Assembly (NCBI RefSeq): GCF_024496085.1
Contig: NZ_CP101751.1
Location: 1,364,001-1,428,000, forward strand
Reading direction: 5' to 3'
Origin: Flavobacterium cerinum
Lineage (GTDB): Bacteria; Bacteroidota; Bacteroidia; Flavobacteriales; Flavobacteriaceae
Length of the DNA stretch: 64,000 nt
Part shown: positions 44,950 to 53,933 of the stretch, piece by piece
Layout: each line of letters starts with the position of its first letter
Numbering within the stretch: position 1 is the first letter of the stretch
The notes under the pieces: generated by a model
The model's database searches: none
Told to the model about the DNA's origin: nothing
Seen by the model: the letters and a program-made list of their open reading frames with translations, nothing else
Program-made: the position numbers and the translations under genes

Positions 44950-46017
44950 TTATAGTGTATTAACGTTATTCAGGTCTTTAAACGCCTGTTCCAGACGTGT
45001 GTTAAACGTAATTTCTCCTTCGCGAACCCATTTTCTCGGGTCATAGTGTTTTTTATTCGGAACATCGGCTCCTTCCGGATTTCCGATCTGTGTTCTTAAA
45101 TAGTCAATTTTTGAAATCATATAGTCACGAACTCCTTCAGTAAAAGCAAACTGAAGATCAGTGTCGATATTCATTTTGATTACACCGTATGAGATTGCTT
45201 CTCTGATCTCTTCTAATGTGGATCCTGAACCGCCGTGGAATACAAAATCAACAGGGTTGTTTCCGGTGTTGAATTTGTTTTGAACATACTCCTGAGAGTT
45301 TTTCAAAATCTTCGGAGTCAGTTTTACATTTCCCGGTTTGTAAACACCGTGAACGTTTCCGAAAGCGGCAGCAATAGTAAAACGAGGACTGATTTTCATT
45401 AATTCCTCATAAGCATAAGCTACTTCTTCCGGTTGTGTGTATAGTTTAGAACTGTCTACATCCGAATTGTCTACACCGTCTTCTTCTCCTCCGGTAATAC
45501 CCAATTCGATTTCCAGTGTCATTCCCATTTTACTCATACGCTCCAAATATTTTTTGGAGATTTCCAGATTCTCCTCGATCGGCTCTTCTGAAAGGTCGAT
45601 CATATGCGAACTGAATAACGGTTTTCCGGTTTGTTTAAAATGTTCTTCGCTGGCATCCAATAAACCGTCAATCCACGGTAACAGGTTTTTAGCACAATGG
45701 TCTGTGTGTAAAATTACTGTAGCACCATAGGCTTCTGCCAGGGTATGAATATGTTTTGCTCCGGCAATAGCACCTAATATAGCCGATTTTTGTCCTTCGT
45801 TGGAAAGTCCTTTTCCTGCATTAAAAGAAGCGCCACCATTGGAAAACTGGATAATAACAGGAGCATTTAACTTAGCTGCTGTTTCCATTACACCGTTAAT
45901 AGTACTGGACCCGGTTACATTCACTGCGGGTAAGGCAAAGCCTTTTTCTTTTGCATAATTGAAAATTTCCTGAACTTGATCGCCGGTTGCTACACCTGGT
46001 TTTATATTATGAGCCAT
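44950..46017 (-). CDS. fbaA: Class II fructose-1,6-bisphosphate aldolase
   Basis: 355 residues, matching the long class IIA (E. coli FbaA) type. Zinc ligands are seen in LHTDHCAKNLLPW (His and Asp, about 105-117), FGNVHGVYKPGNV and FHGGSGSTLEEI; NMDTD-like INMDTDLQFAFTEGV binds phosphate. It splits fructose-1,6-bisphosphate to glyceraldehyde-3-phosphate and DHAP. A TATTTTTG box on the minus strand (46051-46044) lies 27 bases upstream. Confidence 0.97.
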   Translation of the reverse strand: MAHNIKPGVATGDQVQEIFNYAKEKGFALPAVNVTGSSTINGVMETAAKLNAPVIIQFSNGGASFNAGKGLSNEGQKSAILGAIAGAKHIHTLAEAYGATVILHTDHCAKNLLPWIDGLLDASEEHFKQTGKPLFSSHMIDLSEEPIEENLEISKKYLERMSKMGMTLEIELGITGGEEDGVDNSDVDSSKLYTQPEEVAYAYEELMKISPRFTIAAAFGNVHGVYKPGNVKLTPKILKNSQEYVQNKFNTGNNPVDFVFHGGSGSTLEEIREAISYGVIKMNIDTDLQFAFTEGVRDYMISKIDYLRTQIGNPEGADVPNKKHYDPRKWVREGEITFNTRLEQAFKDLNNVNTL

Positions 46018-46043
46018 TGTGTTGTTGTTTTGATTTATTTCGA

Positions 46044-46051
46044 CAAAAATA
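46044..46051 (-). promoter_or_regulatory. -7 box of fbaA
   Basis: Reads TATTTTTG on the minus strand, in the 47-base gap between tamL and fbaA. It suggests that fbaA (and perhaps accD) has its own promoter; no good -33 TTG is seen. Confidence 0.45.
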
Positions 46052-46064
46052 ATAATTTCTAAAA

Positions 46065-48620
46065 TTAGAAAGGATAATTAATTCCAATATTTAAGACAGC
46101 ACGGTTCGGTACAATGTCACGGAACCATCTTTCTTTCATCTCTTTGGCCGGATTATAGGTCTTGAAACCGACATCCAGACGGATTACAAAGAAGTTTAAA
46201 TCATATCGGAAACCGATTCCGGTACCCAATGCAATATCCTGTAACGATTTAAAACCTTCAAAAACGCTTTCTTCATCGGTTACGTTATCAAATACGTTCC
46301 AGATATTTCCGGCATCGGCAAAAAAAGCACCGTTTAGTTTGTTGAAAATGTTAAAACGATATTCAGCACTTAAAGCAATTTTAAAGTTGGCTTCGTTAAA
46401 GTCATTTAAACCACCGCTTCGTCCGGGACCTAAACTATAGGATTGCCACGCACGGTTGTCGTTTGATCCTCCGCCAAAGTAACTTCGCGAAAACGGAATC
46501 GAATTGGAATTGCCATACGGAATCGCCAGTCCGGTAAAGGCACGCGCAGCGATAACTTGTTTGCCGCCTAAATCCCAGTTTTTGATAAAATCAACTTCAC
46601 CTTTCAGATATTGTGAGTATTCTACATTAAAGAATTTTTTACGGCCGTAAATGTCCTCTTCCTGTTTCTCCAGTTTTGAAATCAGACTCAACATATTTCC
46701 TGCCGATTCCAACTTTGTTTTAAAAGTATAAAAATCGTTATCGTTAATATTGGTACGACTTGATTTTGTATAAGTAACATTTGTTGCCAGAATCAGGTTA
46801 TTCTCCGTAAGTCGGATTCTTCTTTCCTCAATACTGCGAATCGCAAAGTAGTCACCGTCATTTTGAGTAAGACTGGTTTGACCGCCTAATACTTCATTAG
46901 TGAAATTAGTCGTTCCGTCCGGAATGGTCAGATTTCCTTCAGCATCCATATTACCCGGATTGGTGTTGTAAACATGAGCAAGGCTATTCAGACGATCGTA
47001 TGAGGAATGATATACGCTGAAATAATTGCCCGGATTTACGTTGCGGACATATTGCAGGTTCACCAGATCCAAACGGATATTGGTGTTTCGCTTCGGATTC
47101 CAGTTATAATTGAGGATTCCGGTAAAGCTTTCTTTGTCCAGACCGATATTTTGCTGGCGCGAAAGACCGATACTCATTTGGGTGGTCGGAAGCGTATTTT
47201 TCGGAATGATTTTATCGGTATTTAACGGGAAAAAGATTCTCGGAAAAGATAGCTTAACATCGGCTCCGTATTCGGAAATGTTAAAAAATACGTTATTCGG
47301 ATTAGCTAAATCACGAGACGAGCCGATATTCCCTCTTAAAGCGATTTCTAAAATTTCGGCACCTCTGAAAAGGTTACGTATCGAAACGGCTGCACTCCCC
47401 AGAATACCAAAATCCTGAATGTTGGAGTGCATAAAATCGGCAGTAGCATTAAAGGTGAATTTTTTACGTGGCGATAAAATGATATTGGCTATCAGGGATG
47501 TCCCGGTTGAATCATTTTTGTCTTCTTCATATTCAATATTCGGATAATTAAAGACACGTAAATTACTCAGTGAACGGGAAGTTAACTGACGTCTGAAATC
47601 ACTGAACTTACTGCCTTTGGTGATGAAAACAGCATCGGTTAAGGCTTTCGGTTTGTATTTTAGCTTGTCTGAACTGTAAATGTTAAAGTTGTTATAGCTT
47701 ACACTGTCAGCTACTTTTTGTTTGCTTTTGTTATGTGTGTTTCCGGTAAAGATGTTAACCTCACTGATTGTGTATAATTTAAAAGGAACTTTTACCAGCG
47801 AATCCCCTTTTTTAATTGTTCGGTCATCAATCAGAATGTCTACATGGGCTTTGTGATTGGTTGCAACGGTATCCACATCATATTCGATATTGGTTTCCTG
47901 GAAATAATAAGCACCGTTGTTTCGGAAATGAGTTGCAATCCGCTTGCGTTCATCAATAAAATCCTGTGAATTGTATTGTTTATTTTTAACGATAAGCGAT
48001 TGGTTTTTGGTTCGCTGAAATAACGAATCCAACGCTTCGGTTTTGATCGAAGTGCTTATACTGTCAATAATATACGGGGTGCCGAGTTTGATGTCGTAGC
48101 TTACTTTTCCGCGTTTGTCTGCTAAAGTGTCAATTTTATAGGTAATCTTGTTATTGAAATAACCGGCGTTAAAATAGTAAGATAATAATCGGTTTCTGGA
48201 TTTTTGTACTTTGGTAGAATCGATAATAACAGGCGGTTCACCGGTTTTTTTCAGAAAGGTACTGGCACCGGAAACAAAAAAAGATTGTCCTAAACGTTGC
48301 ACTTGCTTTTCCGATAACAGGTCGGCCAGAAATTTATGGCGTTTCGGATTTTTTTCGAGCCATAATTGATAGTCGGCTTCCGGACTTTTTCGAGCCAGAT
48401 TATACATCTGAAGACGAAGACGGTATCCTAAAATGGAACTGTTCGGTTTCTGGTAAAGCTGATTTAAAATGGTCTCGCTTTTTTCTTTTTTGCCGTCGAC
48501 CATTACCGTATTCTCAATTAAAAGGTGTTGCCCTTCAGGTACTCTTTTAACAAGAGAACAGGAATATAAAATTGCACCTAATAGAAGAAATAGTGCTATT
48601 TTTGATAAATTATTTTTCAA
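46065..48620 (-). CDS. tamL: Translocation and assembly module lipoprotein TamL (BamA/TamA superfamily)
   Basis: 851 residues. Residues 1-21 form a lipoprotein signal with lipobox LYSC, the trait that separates TamL from TamA. POTRA-like repeats (about 30-400: VPEGQHLLIENTVMVDGK, GTPYIIDSISTSI, LYTISEVNIFTGN) precede a C-terminal Omp85 barrel with GGSNDNRAWQSYSLGPG (the VRGF-like lid region, about 715) and a final strand ending in NIGINYPF. It inserts outer-membrane proteins. The neighbourhood tamL-spoU-porT-ubiE is also known from Flavobacterium johnsoniae, as I recall. Confidence 0.92.
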   Translation of the reverse strand: MKNNLSKIALFLLLGAILYSCSLVKRVPEGQHLLIENTVMVDGKKEKSETILNQLYQKPNSSILGYRLRLQMYNLARKSPEADYQLWLEKNPKRHKFLADLLSEKQVQRLGQSFFVSGASTFLKKTGEPPVIIDSTKVQKSRNRLLSYYFNAGYFNNKITYKIDTLADKRGKVSYDIKLGTPYIIDSISTSIKTEALDSLFQRTKNQSLIVKNKQYNSQDFIDERKRIATHFRNNGAYYFQETNIEYDVDTVATNHKAHVDILIDDRTIKKGDSLVKVPFKLYTISEVNIFTGNTHNKSKQKVADSVSYNNFNIYSSDKLKYKPKALTDAVFITKGSKFSDFRRQLTSRSLSNLRVFNYPNIEYEEDKNDSTGTSLIANIILSPRKKFTFNATADFMHSNIQDFGILGSAAVSIRNLFRGAEILEIALRGNIGSSRDLANPNNVFFNISEYGADVKLSFPRIFFPLNTDKIIPKNTLPTTQMSIGLSRQQNIGLDKESFTGILNYNWNPKRNTNIRLDLVNLQYVRNVNPGNYFSVYHSSYDRLNSLAHVYNTNPGNMDAEGNLTIPDGTTNFTNEVLGGQTSLTQNDGDYFAIRSIEERRIRLTENNLILATNVTYTKSSRTNINDNDFYTFKTKLESAGNMLSLISKLEKQEEDIYGRKKFFNVEYSQYLKGEVDFIKNWDLGGKQVIAARAFTGLAIPYGNSNSIPFSRSYFGGGSNDNRAWQSYSLGPGRSGGLNDFNEANFKIALSAEYRFNIFNKLNGAFFADAGNIWNVFDNVTDEESVFEGFKSLQDIALGTGIGFRYDLNFFVIRLDVGFKTYNPAKEMKERWFRDIVPNRAVLNIGINYPF

Positions 48621-48656
48621 ACCGATTACAATAGTAAGTCAAAAATACATTTTTTT

Positions 48657-49397
48657 ATGGTTAGTAAGAACCAAATCAAATTAATAACGAGTTTACAGCA
48701 AAAAAAATATAGAAAACAGCATAAATTGTTCTTTGCTGAAGGTATAAAGGTAATTCAAGAATTGTTGAATTCCAATTTTGAACTGTACCATTTGTTTACG
48801 GTTGAACCTGTTTTTGATACGCTTCCGTCTGGTAAAGTAACCGCAATTACCGAACAGGAACTCAAAAAAATAAGTGCACTTACTACGCCGAACACTTGTT
48901 TGGCTTTGTTTTATATTCCCGAAGAAAAGCCGATAACGGAAGAAGGACTTATTCTGGCACTGGATGATATTCGCGATCCGGGAAATCTGGGAACGATTTT
49001 ACGATTGAGCGACTGGTTTGGAATTACCCATATTGTTTGTACAAACGAAACCGTTGATATCTATAACCCGAAAGTGGTTCAGGCTACAATGGGATCGATT
49101 ACAAGAGTTAATGTGGTTTATACGGATTTGATTGCTTTTCTGGATCAAACAAAACTCCCGGTTTTCGGAACGTTTATGGACGGAGCCAATCTGTATGAGC
49201 AAAAACTCCCTGAAAACGGAATTATCGTTATGGGAAATGAAGCCAATGGTATTTCGGAAGCGATAGAAAAGAAGACTACGGAACGACTTTCGATACCGCG
49301 TTTCGGTAATTTACAACAAACGGAAAGTTTGAATGTGGCTACTGCTACCGCAATTATTCTTAGCGAATTTAAAAGAGGAACTTTTAGTGGAAAGTAA
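48657..49397 (+). CDS. SpoU/TrmH-family RNA 2'-O-methyltransferase with substrate-binding domain
   Basis: 246 residues. An N-terminal L30e-like substrate-binding domain (about 1-85: VSKNQIKLITSLQQKKYRKQ, FFAEGIKVIQELL) precedes the SPOUT domain with ALDDIRDPGNLGTILRLSDW, VMGNEANGIS and IPRFGNLQQTESLNVATATAI. The layout is that of RlmB/TsnR-type rRNA methyltransferases; the exact target nucleotide is not readable. It diverges from tamL with only 36 bases between starts and overlaps the end of porT by 14. Confidence 0.9.
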   Translation: MVSKNQIKLITSLQQKKYRKQHKLFFAEGIKVIQELLNSNFELYHLFTVEPVFDTLPSGKVTAITEQELKKISALTTPNTCLALFYIPEEKPITEEGLILALDDIRDPGNLGTILRLSDWFGITHIVCTNETVDIYNPKVVQATMGSITRVNVVYTDLIAFLDQTKLPVFGTFMDGANLYEQKLPENGIIVMGNEANGISEAIEKKTTERLSIPRFGNLQQTESLNVATATAIILSEFKRGTFSGK

Positions 49398-50085
49398 AGT
49401 TGATAAAGATACCACGTGTTTTCATCGACTCTACATTTCCGGTCCACGGACTGTTCGGGTTGTTGTCACGAATTAATTCGTCATTTAAACCGAATACGCC
49501 ACGTATGGACGGCGAAAATTTAAAATACTCCAGATAAAAGTCGATACCTAATCCCAATTCGTAATTAGTCGACCACCGTGTCATACGAAATCGATAGGCG
49601 TAGTTGTCATCTGTAGCATCATGGTTACTTCCTAAATTCAATGATTTAGAAAATCCGCCTACTACATAAGGACGTACATTTCCGAAACGTTGCGAAGAGA
49701 ATTTTAAAAGTAACGGAAAATGAATGTAAGTCGATTTTACCTCTCTTAATTGTTCTACAGGACGGGTCAGACTCGGATCGTGGAAGGTCAGATCACGCTG
49801 CGTATAGTATAATCCGGGTTCAAAACGAAGATCCAAATGTTCCATAATACGAAGATTTCCAACCAAACCTACGTTAAATCCGGTTGAACCTTTTACTTCA
49901 ATATCAACGCCGGGTTTGATATAGTCAAACTTAAAATCATAACTGCTAAAACCTAAAAAATAACCCCAGTGCACACGTTGTTTATCAAAATTCTCCAGGT
50001 TGATCACCGGATTTTTACTAAACATGGATTGTGCAAAGCTGTTTAATGACAGGAATAGTAAGGAAATAAGGATGACTTTTCTCAT
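49384..50085 (-). CDS. porT: PorT/SprT-family type IX secretion protein
   Basis: 233 residues with a signal peptide (MRKVILISLLFLSLNSFAQ). The remainder is a small outer-membrane beta barrel: NLENFDKQRVHWGYFLGF start, LDLRFEPGLYYTQRDL, STYIHFPLLLKF, VRPYVVGG and a final aromatic strand ending NFTFH. The family (PorT in Porphyromonas, SprT in Flavobacterium) is needed for type IX secretion and gliding. It follows ubiE by 1 base, the conserved context. This supports a Bacteroidota host with T9SS. Confidence 0.92.
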   Translation of the reverse strand: MRKVILISLLFLSLNSFAQSMFSKNPVINLENFDKQRVHWGYFLGFSSYDFKFDYIKPGVDIEVKGSTGFNVGLVGNLRIMEHLDLRFEPGLYYTQRDLTFHDPSLTRPVEQLREVKSTYIHFPLLLKFSSQRFGNVRPYVVGGFSKSLNLGSNHDATDDNYAYRFRMTRWSTNYELGLGIDFYLEYFKFSPSIRGVFGLNDELIRDNNPNSPWTGNVESMKTRGIFINFTFH

Positions 50086-50086
50086 A

Positions 50087-50818
50087 TTACTTTTTTGAAG
50101 CTGAATAAATCGTTGCGGCTCCGAATGTCTGAGGAGCGTGTTTCACATCTATAAACCCAACTTTTCGTAAAATATTGTTTAACGCTTCACCATGAGGGAA
50201 AACAGATGCGGATTCCGACAGGTAGGAATAGGCTACTTTGTCTTTAGAAAACAACTTCCCGATCAACGGTAAGATATTTTTAGTGTAGAAATAATAACCT
50301 TGTTTAAAAGGGAATCGGGTTGGAACCGAGGTTTCTAAGATAACAAAAACACCGTTTGGTTTTAGTACGCGCAAGATTTCAGATAATCCTTTTTCAAGAG
50401 TCTCAAAATTACGAACACCGAAAGCGACGGTTATAGCATCAAAATAATTATTCTCATACGGAATGTTTTCTGAATCGCCTAATACCATTTGGATCTTATC
50501 GGTAAGATTTAAATGAGTGATTTTCTTTTTTCCGATTTCCAGCATTCCGGAAGAAATATCCAATCCGATAATTTGAGTAGCGCTGGTTTTAGTCATTAAT
50601 ATAGCTAAATCACCGGTTCCGGTTGCAATGTCCAATACGGTTTGCGGTTTTTTATCGGAAACTATTTTTAAAACTTTATTACGCCATTTAATATCAATAC
50701 CAAAAGAAATAACACGATTCAGGTTGTCGTATTTTCCGGAAATCGTATCAAACATTTGGGTTACTTGTTCTTTTTTTCCTAGTTCGGAATCTTTATAAGG
50801 CGTGACGTTTTTTGACAT
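50087..50818 (-). CDS. ubiE: Demethylmenaquinone methyltransferase UbiE/MenG
   Basis: 243 residues, class I SAM methyltransferase. VLDIATGTGDLAI (motif I, about 62-74), LGLDIS-like IIGLDISSGML, LGDSENIPYENNYFDAITVAFGVRN and the C-terminal HAPQTFGAATIYSASKK fit UbiE/MenG. It methylates demethylmenaquinone, the last step to menaquinone. porT starts directly after. A TATCTTTG box on the minus strand (50844-50837) precedes it by 19 bases. Confidence 0.96.
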   Translation of the reverse strand: MSKNVTPYKDSELGKKEQVTQMFDTISGKYDNLNRVISFGIDIKWRNKVLKIVSDKKPQTVLDIATGTGDLAILMTKTSATQIIGLDISSGMLEIGKKKITHLNLTDKIQMVLGDSENIPYENNYFDAITVAFGVRNFETLEKGLSEILRVLKPNGVFVILETSVPTRFPFKQGYYFYTKNILPLIGKLFSKDKVAYSYLSESASVFPHGEALNNILRKVGFIDVKHAPQTFGAATIYSASKK

Positions 50819-50836
50819 TCTTTAAGAAATTTAGAG

Positions 50837-50844
50837 CAAAGATA
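50837..50844 (-). promoter_or_regulatory. -7 box of ubiE-porT
   Basis: Reads TATCTTTG on the minus strand, exact TAnnTTTG, 19 bases before the ubiE start. The -33 element is not obvious. Confidence 0.5.
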
Positions 50845-50908
50845 ATAGAAAAGCACCGTATATGAAAAGAAAGGGTTTTGTTATTGGCAATATTTGGTTA
50901 GAAGAGGG

Positions 50909-50924
50909 TCACCAAATTTGGTGA
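50909..50924. promoter_or_regulatory. 16-bp perfect palindrome, possible operator
   Basis: TCACCAAA/TTTGGTGA lies between the divergent ubiE and small membrane protein genes, about 90 bases from each start. A dimeric regulator site is possible; the bound protein is unknown. Confidence 0.35.
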
Positions 50925-51001
50925 GATAAAAAATACAAAGATTTGGCGATTGTCTGACGTTGTATTTATTGGGAAATTTACACTATACAAATTAATAGGC
51001 T

Positions 51002-51319
51002 ATGTTATCAAAACTATTTTTTTCGGAATTGAAATGGATGCTATTGGTACTGGTTGTTACATTGGTTCTGGTAGAAAGCATCAACAGCGGATTAAATTTT
51101 AATCCTGCTGAATATGGGGTACCGCAAACGTTCTTTGGGTTAAATTTGTTTTTGGAAATTTTAGTTTTTTTTGTCTTTAGTACTTTTGTGGTATTTGGTA
51201 TTAAAGGCTTTTTTGAGATGTATTCTCAACGATTTGCTAATGTCATTATTTTTATCTCCGGATTGTTACTGACAGTAGCAATTTTTATTTTATGTTATCA
51301 GGTGCTTTCACTTGAATAA
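51002..51319 (+). CDS. Small three-helix membrane protein of unknown function
   Basis: 105 residues with three likely membrane helices: about 11-28 (MLLVLVVTLVLVESI), 44-70 (LFLEILVFFVFSTFVVFGIKG) and 82-102 (VIIFISGLLLTVAIFILCYQ). The loop between helices 1 and 2 has NFNPAEYGVPQTFFG. It is not recognised and may belong to a Flavobacteriaceae-specific family. A terminator shared with folA follows. Confidence 0.7.
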   Translation: MLSKLFFSELKWMLLVLVVTLVLVESINSGLNFNPAEYGVPQTFFGLNLFLEILVFFVFSTFVVFGIKGFFEMYSQRFANVIIFISGLLLTVAIFILCYQVLSLE

Positions 51320-51351
51320 TTCCCAAAAAATACGATAACAATAGCTTTTAT

Positions 51352-51382
51352 AAAACATCCTGAAGTAATATCAGGATGTTTT
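51352..51382. terminator. Bidirectional terminator
   Basis: AAAACATCCTGA pairs with TCAGGATGTTTT across a 7-base loop, between the convergent membrane-protein gene and folA. The folA stop codon (51371-51373) lies within the second arm. Confidence 0.9.
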
Positions 51383-51859
51383 TTTATACGTCAAAAAACT
51401 AAAATCAAAAGCATGTTTTTCATCTTTTGGATGAAATTCCTCGAATGTTAGTTGCCATTGATCCGGGTTGATTTCCGGAAAAAAAGCATCTGCATGCGGA
51501 CTGGTTTGCACGCGTGTCAATTCGATAGTATCGGCAATTGGTAAAGATTGTTTGTAGATTTCTCCGCCGCCAATGATAAAGATAGACTCATTCTGCGGAC
51601 TTATTTTAATGGCTTCTTCAAGTGAACCGGCAATCAGAACGCCGTCCGGAACGGAATAGTCTTTCTGACGGGTGATAACCACGTGCGTCCGGTTAGGAAG
51701 AAGTTTGGGTAAGCTTTCAAATGTTTTCCGTCCCATTATGATATAATGACCGGTGGTGAGCTGGCGGAAACGTTTAAAATCATCCGGTAAATGCCAGATC
51801 ATTTGATTGTCTTTTCCTAATGCATTGTTTTCTGCCGCAGCAGCGATAATGGTAATCAT
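51371..51859 (-). CDS. folA: Dihydrofolate reductase
   Basis: 162 residues from the ATG at 51859, which directly follows the stop of the 2TM gene; a 10-residue longer frame overlapping that gene is less likely. DHFR motifs are all present: AAENNALGKDNQMIWHLPDD (NADPH and Met20-loop region with the catalytic Asp), GHYIIMGRKTFESLP and IFIIGGGEIYKQSL. It reduces dihydrofolate; thyA, 2TM and folA lie together, which fits the thymidylate cycle in which ThyA makes dihydrofolate that FolA recycles. Confidence 0.95.
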   Translation of the reverse strand: MITIIAAAAENNALGKDNQMIWHLPDDFKRFRQLTTGHYIIMGRKTFESLPKLLPNRTHVVITRQKDYSVPDGVLIAGSLEEAIKISPQNESIFIIGGGEIYKQSLPIADTIELTRVQTSPHADAFFPEINPDQWQLTFEEFHPKDEKHAFDFSFLTYKKTS

Positions 51860-51860
51860 G

Positions 51861-52199
51861 TTATTGTGTAGCGTTGTTCTGTTTGTCAATGTCTTTTTGT
51901 AGTTGTTCCAATTTACGCTCCTGTTGTAACATCAGTTTGTCTATCTGAGCACGTTCCCATTTTTTATTCATAAAACTGTCGGTAATAAACACACGAATAA
52001 AATGCAATACAAACAAGAAAAACCATACGGTAATAACCCATAAATACCAGTTCATTTCAGGTTTGATATTCAGTAGTTTATTCGCAACAATACAGAAGAT
52101 GCTTCCCAGGAAAAACAAGACAAAATGAAAATAGAGGCGCTTTTTTTGTTTTAAGCGCTGTCTTGCATATTCATATAATTCGTGTTGGTTTATTTCCAT
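51861..52199 (-). CDS. 2TM domain-containing protein
   Basis: 112 residues. Two membrane helices (about 23-40 FHFVLFFLGSIFCIVANKL and 51-70 WYLWVITVWFFLFVLHFI) are followed by a helical cytoplasmic tail (KWERAQIDKLMLQQERKLEQLQ) likely to coil. The family is named after this layout and is known from the N-termini of histidine kinases and from free-standing proteins in Flavobacteria. The role between thyA and folA is unknown. Confidence 0.85.
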   Translation of the reverse strand: MEINQHELYEYARQRLKQKKRLYFHFVLFFLGSIFCIVANKLLNIKPEMNWYLWVITVWFFLFVLHFIRVFITDSFMNKKWERAQIDKLMLQQERKLEQLQKDIDKQNNATQ

Positions 52200-52244
52200 A
52201 TGAATAGTTTTTATGGAAATAAAGATAAGTAATTTCTTTTAAAA

Positions 52245-53069
52245 TTATATAGAAACAACTCCTTTAATATGCGGATGCGGATCGTAATCGACTAAAGTAA
52301 AGTCCTCAAATTTGAAATCAAAAATGTTTTTAATTTCAGGATTCAAGATCATTTTAGGGAGTTTATGCGGTTCGCGGGTAAGTTGTAATTGTACCTGCTC
52401 GATATGGTTGTTGTAAATATGTACATCACCGAAAGTGTGAATAAAATCACCGGGTTGCAGATCGCAAACCTGTGCGATCATCATAGTAAACAGCGCATAG
52501 GATGCAATGTTAAACGGAACACCTAAAAAGACGTCAGCGCTACGTTGGTATAGCTGACAAGATAATTTTCCGTCGGATACATAAAACTGGAAAAAAGCAT
52601 GGCAGGGTGGAAGAGCTGCTTTTCCGTCGGCAACATTGTCGGCAAATGACTTGGAAGTGTCTGGAAGTACACTTGGATTCCAGGCCGAAACCAACATCCT
52701 TCTGCTGTTTGGATTATTTTTTAAAGTATCAATCAGTTCTGTAATTTGATCAATTTCTTCATTGTTCCAGTTGCGCCACTGATGACCGTAAATTGGACCT
52801 AAATTTCCGTTTTCATCCGCCCATTCGTCCCAAATTTTTACGCCGTTTTCGTTTAAGTAGGCAATATTGGTATCACCATTTAAAAACCAAAGTAACTCAT
52901 GAATAATCGATTTCAGATGTAGTTTTTTAGTAGTAACCAATGGGAACCCTTCACTTAAGTCAAAACGCATCTGATAACCGAAAACACTTTTGGTTCCGGT
53001 TCCGGTACGATCACCTTTCTGACTTCCGTTGTCTAAAACGTGCTTTACTAAATCTAAATATTGTTTCAT
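52245..53069 (-). CDS. thyA: Thymidylate synthase
   Basis: 274 residues. The nucleophilic Cys lies in [13 protein letters not shown] (about 160), followed by [23 protein letters not shown] that binds dUMP and folate. [19 protein letters not shown] at the N-terminus and [12 protein letters not shown] ending fit ThyA. It makes dTMP from dUMP using methylene-tetrahydrofolate. It is preceded by the DUF151 gene (21 bases) and followed by the 2TM and folA genes on the same strand. Confidence 0.97.
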   Translation of the reverse strand: MKQYLDLVKHVLDNGSQKGDRTGTGTKSVFGYQMRFDLSEGFPLVTTKKLHLKSIIHELLWFLNGDTNIAYLNENGVKIWDEWADENGNLGPIYGHQWRNWNNEEIDQITELIDTLKNNPNSRRMLVSAWNPSVLPDTSKSFADNVADGKAALPPCHAFFQFYVSDGKLSCQLYQRSADVFLGVPFNIASYALFTMMIAQVCDLQPGDFIHTFGDVHIYNNHIEQVQLQLTREPHKLPKMILNPEIKNIFDFKFEDFTLVDYDPHPHIKGVVSI

Positions 53070-53090
53070 GATGGGAGGCGGGATTGTAAA

Positions 53091-53717
53091 TTAAGATTCT
53101 TTTTTTGAAATTTCGTCACGTATTTTAGCCGCTTTTTCATAGTCTTCATTCTGAACGGCACTTTCTAATAAATCGTATAACTCAGCAAGACTGTATTGTG
53201 AATAGGTTTCACCGGTAACATCTTCGTTATCGGTCAGACCAAACGTTTCAGGACTGCTTAAAGGATCGTCACCTTCTTCTTTTTTAGTGTCTTCCAGCGG
53301 ACTTACTTTTAAGTAAATACCGGCTTTGTCCAGTATGTTTTTATAAGTAAATATCGGAGCGTTAAAACGGAGTGCCAATGCAATAGCATCGGAAGTACGA
53401 GCGTCAATAATTTCTTCAATTCGATCTCTTTCACAGATAATACTGGAAAAAAATACGCCGTCTACGAGTTTGTGAATAATAACCTGTTTGACAACGATGT
53501 CAAATCGGTCGGCAAAATTTTTAAATAAATCGTGGGTTAATGGACGCGGAGGTTTGATCTCTTTTTCAAGAGCGATGGCAATCGATTGCGCTTCAAAAGC
53601 TCCTATTACGATCGGTAATTTGCGTTCGCCGTCTACTTCATTTAAAATCAAGGCGTAAGCGCCGTTTTGCGTTTGACTGTATGAAATTCCTTTTATCGTT
53701 AATTTTACTAAACTCAT
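53091..53717 (-). CDS. Bifunctional nuclease family protein (DUF151) with UVR motif
   Basis: 208 residues. The DUF151 domain (about 5-135: LPIVIGAFEAQSIAIALE, RPLTHDLFKNF, RTSDAIALALRFNAPIF) is followed by a linker and a C-terminal UVR motif (LLESAVQNEDYEKAAKIRDE, about 183-202) like that of UvrB/UvrC. DUF151 proteins from plants have DNase/RNase activity; the bacterial role is not clear. The gene leads the cluster with thyA, 2TM and folA. Confidence 0.9.
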   Translation of the reverse strand: MSLVKLTIKGISYSQTQNGAYALILNEVDGERKLPIVIGAFEAQSIAIALEKEIKPPRPLTHDLFKNFADRFDIVVKQVIIHKLVDGVFFSSIICERDRIEEIIDARTSDAIALALRFNAPIFTYKNILDKAGIYLKVSPLEDTKKEEGDDPLSSPETFGLTDNEDVTGETYSQYSLAELYDLLESAVQNEDYEKAAKIRDEISKKES

Positions 53718-53864
53718 CTGGAGGTTGCTACATTATTGCTTTTGGAACTGTTACGTTCTTTTAACTTCGCCTGTTTACAGTATTGGCGTAAATTTGAAAA
53801 TTACGCATACGGTAAAAAGGTTTGCAAAGTAAACCTAAAATTTCCGCTTTTAAAAATAAAAAAA

Positions 53865-53915
53865 AAACGGGCTTACTAACAAAGATACTAAATCTTTAGA
53901 TTAGAAAGCCCGTTT
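53865..53915 (-). terminator. Terminator after etfA
   Basis: AAACGGGCTT pairs with AAGCCCGTTT, with an inner AAAGAT/ATCTTT helix. On the minus strand it ends in a long T tract. It lies 19 bases after the etfA stop. Confidence 0.85.
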
Positions 53916-53933
53916 GATTCGGTTGTTTGAAAA

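Noticed and set aside
51860..51889. Ten-residue N-terminal extension of DHFR
   Set aside because: It overlaps the 2TM gene; the ATG at 51859 gives the normal DHFR start ITIIAAAAENNALG.
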